Of a stretch of DNA of 64,000 nucleotides, positions 18,855 to 32,266 are shown piece after piece (the stretch's first letter is position 1; each line of letters starts with the position of its first letter). A program made the position numbers and the translations under genes. This DNA comes from Protula sp. h YS-2021 (lineage: Eukaryota; Annelida; Polychaeta; Sabellida; Serpulidae). Under the pieces are notes generated by a model. That model searched no databases, had not been told where the DNA came from, and saw nothing but the letters and a program-made list of their open reading frames with translations. The stretch is taken from assembly GCA_949752745.1 (NCBI GenBank), contig OX457033.1, positions 42,215,075 to 42,279,074 on the forward strand. The letters run 5' to 3'.

Positions 18855-21031
18855 GTATAGAGCTAAGGGTGCACATGGCTCTGTGGACCACGGCTCTGTG
18901 GACCAAAGAAATGATAGAAAAAAACTCTTGATTGACAGGTGTAACCCTAGGTTACCCCAAGGTAACCCCGGGTCGCAACCCTATAAACGCAAGAAAATGC
19001 AACCCGGGTTGAGACCCTAACCCTGACCCTGACCCCAACCCTGACCCTGATCCCAACCTTGACCCTGACCCTGACCCCGATCCTGACCCCAACCCTGACC
19101 CTGACCCTGACCCCCACCCTGACCCCAACCTTGACCCTGACCCTAACCCCTGACCCAACCCTGTAAAAATATTCTAAGTCCAACACAACTTAACCTTGAC
19201 CCAACCCTTGACCTTAACCCTGACCCTGACCCTAACCCTTGACCCTGACCCTAACCCTTTGAAAAATATTCTAAGTCCAAAACAACTCAACCTTAACCCA
19301 ACCCTTGACCTTAACCCTAACCCTGACCCTAACCCTTGACCCTGACCCTAACCCTTTGAAAAATATTCTAAGTCCAAAACAACTCAACCTTAACCCAACC
19401 CTTGACCTTAACCCTGACCCTGACCCTAACCCTTGACCCTGACCCTAACCCTTTGAAAAATATTCTAAGTCCAACACAACTCAACATTGACACAACCTTG
19501 ACCCTAACCCTGACCCTAAGCCTGACCCTGACCCTAACCCTGACCCTGACCCTAACCCTGACCCTGACCCCAACCCTGACCCTGACCCCGACCCTAACCC
19601 TGACCCCAACCCTGACCCTGACCCCGACCCTGACCCCACCCTTGACCCTGACCCCGACCCTTACCCCAACCCTGACCCTGAACCAAGCCTGTAAAAAATA
19701 TTCTAAGTCCAACAAAGCTCAACCGTGACCCAACATCAACCCAACCCTTACCCAACAGAAGCCTTATAAAATATTCTAAGTCAATCACAAGGCAACCTTG
19801 ATCCAACCCAACCCTAAGCCTGACACATAACCTAACCCAATACCCCAACCCGATACCCTAACCCATACTGAAAGTGGAGAAAACGTTTGATAATGTTTTG
19901 ACAATATCGTTAAAAGTCCATGATGTTTTTCTACAAATTTTATATGGTTTAATAGTGCATGAAATATTCTATTATTATTGCAAATGTCATGCCTGTATTA
20001 TGTGTAGAAGTTATAATAAAATTGATATTTTCATGTTAAAATGTCAAAATGCTAAAAAAATTGACAAGTTTTTGACCATATCGTCAAAAGCCCTTAATGG
20101 ATTTTTACAAACTTTATACCGCGTAATAGCGTTGCAATGATCTATAAGTGACATAAATATTTTGGCTCTATTTTATCTAGAAGTTATAAAGAAATGACAT
20201 TTTTTAAATAATGGGCCAAATTTTACCCCAAATTTCATGCGTTTTTTAAATGTTTTTGAAAAAGTCTTTAAGGTATCGTCATAAATTATATAGCGTTTTA
20301 AAGCCCTTGAACGCAGTTTGTAGCCCTGTTAAAATAATTTTCCTACTACTATGACAAGCATAACAAAAATTGAGTTTAAGGTCAACGATGCCCAAAAATT
20401 ATGGTGTCTCTGCTACCTCGAGACCAAGTCCCGTTTTTTAAATTTCAACCGCTTTCCTTAGTCTTTCAGGACTCAAATTGCACCAAAATAATCCTCTGAC
20501 TCTAAGGGTTCTTACCAAAACACATTTATTCTTATTTATTCATAAAGTCGTCATGTCATGATATTAATCGCATGACGTTGTTTAACCTGTGCACCTTACC
20601 TGCATTTTTTTGCATAAGTGAAAATGTTAATATTTTTTGTCAGAATTTTTGATAAATAAGTTCCAACACAAATAAAATAGTATTATTACGCGCACGTTTC
20701 TGCCTTATTTCTGTTAAAATAACACGATTTTTCACGAAGTTATTACCAAAAAAATGCGTTATTGGGCTGTTTCTGCCAACTTAATCCCTATAACTCGAGA
20801 AATACTTGGGTTAGGGATTAGGGTTAGGGTTGGGTTAGGGTCAGGGTTATGGGTTGGGTTATGGTATAGAGTTATTGGGTTAGAGGTTAGGGTATAATGA
20901 TGATTTTGGCATTTTATTACCTATTAGTTCGTAACAAGGGTTAGCCCTAACCCATAACCCAAGGGTCAGTAGATTTTTACTAGAGGGTTAATAGGGTTAC
21001 GGTTAGGGTTAGGGTTAGGGTTAGGGTTAGG
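18855..21031 (+). repeat. subtelomeric unit B1 (type B), 2177 bp
   Basis: The head carries two copies of the type B 15-mer (TGGCTCTGTGGACCA, CGGCTCTGTGGACCA), then the C-rich field to about 19870, the AT-rich block to about 20810 and the tail. It ends in an uninterrupted 5-repeat TTAGGG tract at about 21005-21031. The same 2177-bp length recurs in unit B5. Confidence 0.95.
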
Positions 21032-23297
21032 GTATAGAGCTAAGGGTGCACATGGCTCTGTGGACCACGGCTCTGTGGACCAAAGAAATGATAGAAAAAA
21101 ACTCTTGATTGACAGGTGTAACCCTAGGTTACCCCAAGGTAACCCCGGGTCGCAACCCTATAAACGCAAGAAAATGCAACCCGGGTTGAGACCCTAACCC
21201 TGACCCTGACCCCAACCCTGACCCTGATCCCAACCTTGACCCTGACCCTGACCCCGATCCTGACCCCAACCCTGACCCTGACCCTGACCCCCACCCTGAC
21301 CCCAACCTTGACCCTGACCCTAACCCCTGACCCAACCCTGTAAAAATATTCTAAGTCCAACACAACTTAACCTTGACCCAACCCTTGACCTTAACCCTGA
21401 CCCTGACCCTAACCCTTGACCCTGACCCTAACCCTTTGAAAAATATTCTAAGTCCAAAACAACTCAACCTTAACCCAACCCTTGACCTTAACCCTAACCC
21501 TGACCCTAACCCTTGACCCTGACCCTAACCCTTTGAAAAATATTCTAAGTCCAAAACAACTCAACCTTAACCCAACCCTTGACCTTAACCCTGACCCTGA
21601 CCCTAACCCTTGACCCTGACCCTAACCCTTTGAAAAATATTCTAAGTCCAACACAACTCAACATTGACACAACCTTGACCCTAACCCTGACCCTAAGCCT
21701 GACCCTGACCCTAACCCTGACCCTGACCCTAACCCTGACCCTGACCCCAACCCTGACCCTGACCCCGACCCTAACCCTGACCCCAACCCTGACCCTGACC
21801 CCGACCCTGACCCCACCCTTGACCCTGACCCCGACCCTTACCCCAACCCTGACCCTGAACCAAGCCTGTAAAAAATATTCTAAGTCCAACAAAGCTCAAC
21901 CGTGACCCAACATCAACCCAACCCTTACCCAACAGAAGCCTTATAAAATATTCTAAGTCAATCACAAGGCAACCTTGATCCAACCCAACCCTAAGCCTGA
22001 CACATAACCTAACCCAATACCCCAACCCGATACCCTAACCCATACTGAAAGTGGAGAAAACGTTTGATAATGTTTTGACAATATCGTTAAAAGTCCATGA
22101 TGTTTTTCTACAAATTTTATATGGTTTAATAGTGCATGAAATATTCTATTATTATTGCAAATGTCATGCCTGTATTATGTGTAGAAGTTATAATAAAATT
22201 GATATTTTCATGTTAAAATGTCAAAATGCTAAAAAAATTGACAAGTTTTTGACCATATCGTCAAAAGCCCTTAATGGATTTTTACAAACTTTATACCGCG
22301 TAATAGCGTTGCAATGATCTATAAGTGACATAAATATTTTGGCTCTATTTTATCTAGAAGTTATAAAGAAATGACATTTTTTAAATAATGGGCCAAATTT
22401 TACCCCAAATTTCATGCGTTTTTTAAATGTTTTTGAAAAAGTCTTTAAGGTATCGTCATAAATTATATAGCGTTTTAAAGCCCTTGAACGCAGTTTGTAG
22501 CCCTGTTAAAATAATTTTCCTACTACTATGACAAGCATAACAAAAATTGAGTTTAAGGTCAACGATGCCCAAAAATTATGGTGTCTCTGCTACCTCGAGA
22601 CCAAGTCCCGTTTTTTAAATTTCAACCGCTTTCCTTAGTCTTTCAGGACTCAAATTGCACCAAAATAATCCTCTGACTCTAAGGGTTCTTACCAAAACAC
22701 ATTTATTCTTATTTATTCATAAAGTCGTCATGTCATGATATTAATCGCATGACGTTGTTTAACCTGTGCACCTTACCTGCATTTTTTTGCATAAGTGAAA
22801 ATGTTAATATTTTTTGTCAGAATTTTTGATAAATAAGTTCCAACACAAATAAAATAGTATTATTACGCGCACGTTTCTGCCTTATTTCTGTTAAAATAAC
22901 ACGATTTTTCACGAAGTTATTACCAAAAAAATGCGTTATTGGGCTGTTTCTGCCAACTTAATCCCTATAACTCGAGAAATACTTGGGTTAGGGATTAGGG
23001 TTAGGGTTGGGTTAGGGTCAGGGTTATGGGTTGGGTTATGGTATAGAGTTATTGGGTTAGAGGTTAGGGTATAATGATGATTTTGGCATTTTATTACCTA
23101 TTAGTTCGTAACAAGGGTTAGCCCTAACCCATAACCCAAGGGTCAGTAGATTTTTACTAGAGGGTTAATAGGGTTACGGTTAGGGTATAGAGCTAAGGGT
23201 GCACATGGCTCTGTGGACCACGGCTCTGTGGGTTAGGGTTAGGGTTAGGGTTAGGGTTAGGGTTAGGGTTAGGGTTAGGGTTAGGGTTAGGGTTAGG
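21032..23297 (+). repeat. subtelomeric unit B2, 2266 bp with embedded scar
   Basis: As B1, but the tail runs into a new type B head at 23185 that is cut at GGCTCTGTGG (about 23230) and capped by about 11 TTAGGG repeats before the next head at 23298. Confidence 0.95.
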
Positions 23298-25563
23298 GTA
23301 TAGAGCTAAGGGTGCACATGGCTCTGTGGACCACGGCTCTGTGGACCAAAGAAATGATAGAAAAAAACTCTTGATTGACAGGTGTAACCCTAGGTTACCC
23401 CAAGGTAACCCCGGGTCGCAACCCTATAAACGCAAGAAAATGCAACCCGGGTTGAGACCCTAACCCTGACCCTGACCCCAACCCTGACCCTGATCCCAAC
23501 CTTGACCCTGACCCTGACCCCGATCCTGACCCCAACCCTGACCCTGACCCTGACCCCCACCCTGACCCCAACCTTGACCCTGACCCTAACCCCTGACCCA
23601 ACCCTGTAAAAATATTCTAAGTCCAACACAACTTAACCTTGACCCAACCCTTGACCTTAACCCTGACCCTGACCCTAACCCTTGACCCTGACCCTAACCC
23701 TTTGAAAAATATTCTAAGTCCAAAACAACTCAACCTTAACCCAACCCTTGACCTTAACCCTAACCCTGACCCTAACCCTTGACCCTGACCCTAACCCTTT
23801 GAAAAATATTCTAAGTCCAAAACAACTCAACCTTAACCCAACCCTTGACCTTAACCCTGACCCTGACCCTAACCCTTGACCCTGACCCTAACCCTTTGAA
23901 AAATATTCTAAGTCCAACACAACTCAACATTGACACAACCTTGACCCTAACCCTGACCCTAAGCCTGACCCTGACCCTAACCCTGACCCTGACCCTAACC
24001 CTGACCCTGACCCCAACCCTGACCCTGACCCCGACCCTAACCCTGACCCCAACCCTGACCCTGACCCCGACCCTGACCCCACCCTTGACCCTGACCCCGA
24101 CCCTTACCCCAACCCTGACCCTGAACCAAGCCTGTAAAAAATATTCTAAGTCCAACAAAGCTCAACCGTGACCCAACATCAACCCAACCCTTACCCAACA
24201 GAAGCCTTATAAAATATTCTAAGTCAATCACAAGGCAACCTTGATCCAACCCAACCCTAAGCCTGACACATAACCTAACCCAATACCCCAACCCGATACC
24301 CTAACCCATACTGAAAGTGGAGAAAACGTTTGATAATGTTTTGACAATATCGTTAAAAGTCCATGATGTTTTTCTACAAATTTTATATGGTTTAATAGTG
24401 CATGAAATATTCTATTATTATTGCAAATGTCATGCCTGTATTATGTGTAGAAGTTATAATAAAATTGATATTTTCATGTTAAAATGTCAAAATGCTAAAA
24501 AAATTGACAAGTTTTTGACCATATCGTCAAAAGCCCTTAATGGATTTTTACAAACTTTATACCGCGTAATAGCGTTGCAATGATCTATAAGTGACATAAA
24601 TATTTTGGCTCTATTTTATCTAGAAGTTATAAAGAAATGACATTTTTTAAATAATGGGCCAAATTTTACCCCAAATTTCATGCGTTTTTTAAATGTTTTT
24701 GAAAAAGTCTTTAAGGTATCGTCATAAATTATATAGCGTTTTAAAGCCCTTGAACGCAGTTTGTAGCCCTGTTAAAATAATTTTCCTACTACTATGACAA
24801 GCATAACAAAAATTGAGTTTAAGGTCAACGATGCCCAAAAATTATGGTGTCTCTGCTACCTCGAGACCAAGTCCCGTTTTTTAAATTTCAACCGCTTTCC
24901 TTAGTCTTTCAGGACTCAAATTGCACCAAAATAATCCTCTGACTCTAAGGGTTCTTACCAAAACACATTTATTCTTATTTATTCATAAAGTCGTCATGTC
25001 ATGATATTAATCGCATGACGTTGTTTAACCTGTGCACCTTACCTGCATTTTTTTGCATAAGTGAAAATGTTAATATTTTTTGTCAGAATTTTTGATAAAT
25101 AAGTTCCAACACAAATAAAATAGTATTATTACGCGCACGTTTCTGCCTTATTTCTGTTAAAATAACACGATTTTTCACGAAGTTATTACCAAAAAAATGC
25201 GTTATTGGGCTGTTTCTGCCAACTTAATCCCTATAACTCGAGAAATACTTGGGTTAGGGATTAGGGTTAGGGTTGGGTTAGGGTCAGGGTTATGGGTTGG
25301 GTTATGGTATAGAGTTATTGGGTTAGAGGTTAGGGTATAATGATGATTTTGGCATTTTATTACCTATTAGTTCGTAACAAGGGTTAGCCCTAACCCATAA
25401 CCCAAGGGTCAGTAGATTTTTACTAGAGGGTTAATAGGGTTACGGTTAGGGTATAGAGCTAAGGGTGCACATGGCTCTGTGGACCACGGCTCTGTGGGTT
25501 AGGGTTAGGGTTAGGGTTAGGGTTAGGGTTAGGGTTAGGGTTAGGGTTAGGGTTAGGGTTAGG
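23298..25563 (+). repeat. subtelomeric unit B3, 2266 bp
   Basis: Repeats B2 including the truncated head (25451 to about 25496) and its TTAGGG cap. I saw no differences from B2 over the parts compared. Confidence 0.95.
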
Positions 25564-27829
25564 GTATAGAGCTAAGGGTGCACATGGCTCTGTGGACCAC
25601 GGCTCTGTGGACCAAAGAAATGATAGAAAAAAACTCTTGATTGACAGGTGTAACCCTAGGTTACCCCAAGGTAACCCCGGGTCGCAACCCTATAAACGCA
25701 AGAAAATGCAACCCGGGTTGAGACCCTAACCCTGACCCTGACCCCAACCCTGACCCTGATCCCAACCTTGACCCTGACCCTGACCCCGATCCTGACCCCA
25801 ACCCTGACCCTGACCCTGACCCCCACCCTGACCCCAACCTTGACCCTGACCCTAACCCCTGACCCAACCCTGTAAAAATATTCTAAGTCCAACACAACTT
25901 AACCTTGACCCAACCCTTGACCTTAACCCTGACCCTGACCCTAACCCTTGACCCTGACCCTAACCCTTTGAAAAATATTCTAAGTCCAAAACAACTCAAC
26001 CTTAACCCAACCCTTGACCTTAACCCTAACCCTGACCCTAACCCTTGACCCTGACCCTAACCCTTTGAAAAATATTCTAAGTCCAAAACAACTCAACCTT
26101 AACCCAACCCTTGACCTTAACCCTGACCCTGACCCTAACCCTTGACCCTGACCCTAACCCTTTGAAAAATATTCTAAGTCCAACACAACTCAACATTGAC
26201 ACAACCTTGACCCTAACCCTGACCCTAAGCCTGACCCTGACCCTAACCCTGACCCTGACCCTAACCCTGACCCTGACCCCAACCCTGACCCTGACCCCGA
26301 CCCTAACCCTGACCCCAACCCTGACCCTGACCCCGACCCTGACCCCACCCTTGACCCTGACCCCGACCCTTACCCCAACCCTGACCCTGAACCAAGCCTG
26401 TAAAAAATATTCTAAGTCCAACAAAGCTCAACCGTGACCCAACATCAACCCAACCCTTACCCAACAGAAGCCTTATAAAATATTCTAAGTCAATCACAAG
26501 GCAACCTTGATCCAACCCAACCCTAAGCCTGACACATAACCTAACCCAATACCCCAACCCGATACCCTAACCCATACTGAAAGTGGAGAAAACGTTTGAT
26601 AATGTTTTGACAATATCGTTAAAAGTCCATGATGTTTTTCTACAAATTTTATATGGTTTAATAGTGCATGAAATATTCTATTATTATTGCAAATGTCATG
26701 CCTGTATTATGTGTAGAAGTTATAATAAAATTGATATTTTCATGTTAAAATGTCAAAATGCTAAAAAAATTGACAAGTTTTTGACCATATCGTCAAAAGC
26801 CCTTAATGGATTTTTACAAACTTTATACCGCGTAATAGCGTTGCAATGATCTATAAGTGACATAAATATTTTGGCTCTATTTTATCTAGAAGTTATAAAG
26901 AAATGACATTTTTTAAATAATGGGCCAAATTTTACCCCAAATTTCATGCGTTTTTTAAATGTTTTTGAAAAAGTCTTTAAGGTATCGTCATAAATTATAT
27001 AGCGTTTTAAAGCCCTTGAACGCAGTTTGTAGCCCTGTTAAAATAATTTTCCTACTACTATGACAAGCATAACAAAAATTGAGTTTAAGGTCAACGATGC
27101 CCAAAAATTATGGTGTCTCTGCTACCTCGAGACCAAGTCCCGTTTTTTAAATTTCAACCGCTTTCCTTAGTCTTTCAGGACTCAAATTGCACCAAAATAA
27201 TCCTCTGACTCTAAGGGTTCTTACCAAAACACATTTATTCTTATTTATTCATAAAGTCGTCATGTCATGATATTAATCGCATGACGTTGTTTAACCTGTG
27301 CACCTTACCTGCATTTTTTTGCATAAGTGAAAATGTTAATATTTTTTGTCAGAATTTTTGATAAATAAGTTCCAACACAAATAAAATAGTATTATTACGC
27401 GCACGTTTCTGCCTTATTTCTGTTAAAATAACACGATTTTTCACGAAGTTATTACCAAAAAAATGCGTTATTGGGCTGTTTCTGCCAACTTAATCCCTAT
27501 AACTCGAGAAATACTTGGGTTAGGGATTAGGGTTAGGGTTGGGTTAGGGTCAGGGTTATGGGTTGGGTTATGGTATAGAGTTATTGGGTTAGAGGTTAGG
27601 GTATAATGATGATTTTGGCATTTTATTACCTATTAGTTCGTAACAAGGGTTAGCCCTAACCCATAACCCAAGGGTCAGTAGATTTTTACTAGAGGGTTAA
27701 TAGGGTTACGGTTAGGGTATAGAGCTAAGGGTGCACATGGCTCTGTGGACCACGGCTCTGTGGGTTAGGGTTAGGGTTAGGGTTAGGGTTAGGGTTAGGG
27801 TTAGGGTTAGGGTTAGGGTTAGGGTTAGG
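25564..27829 (+). repeat. subtelomeric unit B4, 2266 bp
   Basis: Third exact-length copy of the B2 structure, with the truncated head at 27717-27762 and TTAGGG cap to 27829. Confidence 0.95.
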
Positions 27830-30006
27830 GTATAGAGCTAAGGGTGCACATGGCTCTGTGGACCACGGCTCTGTGGACCAAAGAAATGATAGAAAAAAAC
27901 TCTTGATTGACAGGTGTAACCCTAGGTTACCCCAAGGTAACCCCGGGTCGCAACCCTATAAACGCAAGAAAATGCAACCCGGGTTGAGACCCTAACCCTG
28001 ACCCTGACCCCAACCCTGACCCTGATCCCAACCTTGACCCTGACCCTGACCCCGATCCTGACCCCAACCCTGACCCTGACCCTGACCCCCACCCTGACCC
28101 CAACCTTGACCCTGACCCTAACCCCTGACCCAACCCTGTAAAAATATTCTAAGTCCAACACAACTTAACCTTGACCCAACCCTTGACCTTAACCCTGACC
28201 CTGACCCTAACCCTTGACCCTGACCCTAACCCTTTGAAAAATATTCTAAGTCCAAAACAACTCAACCTTAACCCAACCCTTGACCTTAACCCTAACCCTG
28301 ACCCTAACCCTTGACCCTGACCCTAACCCTTTGAAAAATATTCTAAGTCCAAAACAACTCAACCTTAACCCAACCCTTGACCTTAACCCTGACCCTGACC
28401 CTAACCCTTGACCCTGACCCTAACCCTTTGAAAAATATTCTAAGTCCAACACAACTCAACATTGACACAACCTTGACCCTAACCCTGACCCTAAGCCTGA
28501 CCCTGACCCTAACCCTGACCCTGACCCTAACCCTGACCCTGACCCCAACCCTGACCCTGACCCCGACCCTAACCCTGACCCCAACCCTGACCCTGACCCC
28601 GACCCTGACCCCACCCTTGACCCTGACCCCGACCCTTACCCCAACCCTGACCCTGAACCAAGCCTGTAAAAAATATTCTAAGTCCAACAAAGCTCAACCG
28701 TGACCCAACATCAACCCAACCCTTACCCAACAGAAGCCTTATAAAATATTCTAAGTCAATCACAAGGCAACCTTGATCCAACCCAACCCTAAGCCTGACA
28801 CATAACCTAACCCAATACCCCAACCCGATACCCTAACCCATACTGAAAGTGGAGAAAACGTTTGATAATGTTTTGACAATATCGTTAAAAGTCCATGATG
28901 TTTTTCTACAAATTTTATATGGTTTAATAGTGCATGAAATATTCTATTATTATTGCAAATGTCATGCCTGTATTATGTGTAGAAGTTATAATAAAATTGA
29001 TATTTTCATGTTAAAATGTCAAAATGCTAAAAAAATTGACAAGTTTTTGACCATATCGTCAAAAGCCCTTAATGGATTTTTACAAACTTTATACCGCGTA
29101 ATAGCGTTGCAATGATCTATAAGTGACATAAATATTTTGGCTCTATTTTATCTAGAAGTTATAAAGAAATGACATTTTTTAAATAATGGGCCAAATTTTA
29201 CCCCAAATTTCATGCGTTTTTTAAATGTTTTTGAAAAAGTCTTTAAGGTATCGTCATAAATTATATAGCGTTTTAAAGCCCTTGAACGCAGTTTGTAGCC
29301 CTGTTAAAATAATTTTCCTACTACTATGACAAGCATAACAAAAATTGAGTTTAAGGTCAACGATGCCCAAAAATTATGGTGTCTCTGCTACCTCGAGACC
29401 AAGTCCCGTTTTTTAAATTTCAACCGCTTTCCTTAGTCTTTCAGGACTCAAATTGCACCAAAATAATCCTCTGACTCTAAGGGTTCTTACCAAAACACAT
29501 TTATTCTTATTTATTCATAAAGTCGTCATGTCATGATATTAATCGCATGACGTTGTTTAACCTGTGCACCTTACCTGCATTTTTTTGCATAAGTGAAAAT
29601 GTTAATATTTTTTGTCAGAATTTTTGATAAATAAGTTCCAACACAAATAAAATAGTATTATTACGCGCACGTTTCTGCCTTATTTCTGTTAAAATAACAC
29701 GATTTTTCACGAAGTTATTACCAAAAAAATGCGTTATTGGGCTGTTTCTGCCAACTTAATCCCTATAACTCGAGAAATACTTGGGTTAGGGATTAGGGTT
29801 AGGGTTGGGTTAGGGTCAGGGTTATGGGTTGGGTTATGGTATAGAGTTATTGGGTTAGAGGTTAGGGTATAATGATGATTTTGGCATTTTATTACCTATT
29901 AGTTCGTAACAAGGGTTAGCCCTAACCCATAACCCAAGGGTCAGTAGATTTTTACTAGAGGGTTAATAGGGTTACGGTTAGGGTTAGGGTTAGGGTTAGG
30001 GTTAGG
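27830..30006 (+). repeat. subtelomeric unit B5, 2177 bp
   Basis: Same as B1: no truncated head, and a short TTAGGG tract at about 29980-30006. The order B1(2177), 2266, 2266, 2266, 2177 shows that units with and without the scar recombine freely. Confidence 0.95.
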
Positions 30007-32266
30007 GTATAGAGCTAAGGGTGCACATGGCTCTGTGGACCACGGCTCTGTGGACCAAAGAAATGATAGAAAAAAACTCTTGATTGACAGGTGTAACCCT
30101 AGGTTACCCCAAGGTAACCCCGGGTCGCAACCCTATAAACGCAAGAAAATGCAACCCGGGTTGAGACCCTAACCCTGACCCTGACCCCAACCCTGACCCT
30201 GATCCCAACCTTGACCCTGACCCTGACCCCGATCCTGACCCCAACCCTGACCCTGACCCTGACCCCCACCCTGACCCCAACCTTGACCCTGACCCTAACC
30301 CCTGACCCAACCCTGTAAAAATATTCTAAGTCCAACACAACTTAACCTTGACCCAACCCTTGACCTTAACCCTGACCCTGACCCTAACCCTTGACCCTGA
30401 CCCTAACCCTTTGAAAAATATTCTAAGTCCAAAACAACTCAACCTTAACCCAACCCTTGACCTTAACCCTAACCCTGACCCTAACCCTTGACCCTGACCC
30501 TAACCCTTTGAAAAATATTCTAAGTCCAAAACAACTCAACCTTAACCCAACCCTTGACCTTAACCCTGACCCTGACCCTAACCCTTGACCCTGACCCTAA
30601 CCCTTTGAAAAATATTCTAAGTCCAACACAACTCAACATTGACACAACCTTGACCCTAACCCTGACCCTAAGCCTGACCCTGACCCTAACCCTGACCCTG
30701 ACCCTAACCCTGACCCTGACCCCAACCCTGACCCTGACCCCGACCCTAACCCTGACCCCAACCCTGACCCTGACCCCGACCCTGACCCCACCCTTGACCC
30801 TGACCCCGACCCTTACCCCAACCCTGACCCTGAACCAAGCCTGTAAAAAATATTCTAAGTCCAACAAAGCTCAACCGTGACCCAACATCAACCCAACCCT
30901 TACCCAACAGAAGCCTTATAAAATATTCTAAGTCAATCACAAGGCAACCTTGATCCAACCCAACCCTAAGCCTGACACATAACCTAACCCAATACCCCAA
31001 CCCGATACCCTAACCCATACTGAAAGTGGAGAAAACGTTTGATAATGTTTTGACAATATCGTTAAAAGTCCATGATGTTTTTCTACAAATTTTATATGGT
31101 TTAATAGTGCATGAAATATTCTATTATTATTGCAAATGTCATGCCTGTATTATGTGTAGAAGTTATAATAAAATTGATATTTTCATGTTAAAATGTCAAA
31201 ATGCTAAAAAAATTGACAAGTTTTTGACCATATCGTCAAAAGCCCTTAATGGATTTTTACAAACTTTATACCGCGTAATAGCGTTGCAATGATCTATAAG
31301 TGACATAAATATTTTGGCTCTATTTTATCTAGAAGTTATAAAGAAATGACATTTTTTAAATAATGGGCCAAATTTTACCCCAAATTTCATGCGTTTTTTA
31401 AATGTTTTTGAAAAAGTCTTTAAGGTATCGTCATAAATTATATAGCGTTTTAAAGCCCTTGAACGCAGTTTGTAGCCCTGTTAAAATAATTTTCCTACTA
31501 CTATGACAAGCATAACAAAAATTGAGTTTAAGGTCAACGATGCCCAAAAATTATGGTGTCTCTGCTACCTCGAGACCAAGTCCCGTTTTTTAAATTTCAA
31601 CCGCTTTCCTTAGTCTTTCAGGACTCAAATTGCACCAAAATAATCCTCTGACTCTAAGGGTTCTTACCAAAACACATTTATTCTTATTTATTCATAAAGT
31701 CGTCATGTCATGATATTAATCGCATGACGTTGTTTAACCTGTGCACCTTACCTGCATTTTTTTGCATAAGTGAAAATGTTAATATTTTTTGTCAGAATTT
31801 TTGATAAATAAGTTCCAACACAAATAAAATAGTATTATTACGCGCACGTTTCTGCCTTATTTCTGTTAAAATAACACGATTTTTCACGAAGTTATTACCA
31901 AAAAAATGCGTTATTGGGCTGTTTCTGCCAACTTAATCCCTATAACTCGAGAAATACTTGGGTTAGGGATTAGGGTTAGGGTTGGGTTAGGGTCAGGGTT
32001 ATGGGTTGGGTTATGGTATAGAGTTATTGGGTTAGAGGTTAGGGTATAATGATGATTTTGGCATTTTATTACCTATTAGTTCGTAACAAGGGTTAGCCCT
32101 AACCCATAACCCAAGGGTCAGTAGATTTTTACTAGAGGGTTAATAGGGTTACGGTTAGGGTATAGAGCTAAGGGTGCACATGGCTCTGTGGACCACGGCT
32201 CTGTGGGTTAGGGTTAGGGTTAGGGTTAGGGTTAGGGTTAGGGTTAGGGTTAGGGTTAGGGTTAGG
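30007..32266 (+). repeat. subtelomeric unit B6, 2260 bp, bridging to type C
   Basis: As B2, with the truncated type B head at 32160-32205 and TTAGGG repeats (32206-32266), one repeat fewer than in B2-B4. The next head is type C. Confidence 0.95.
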
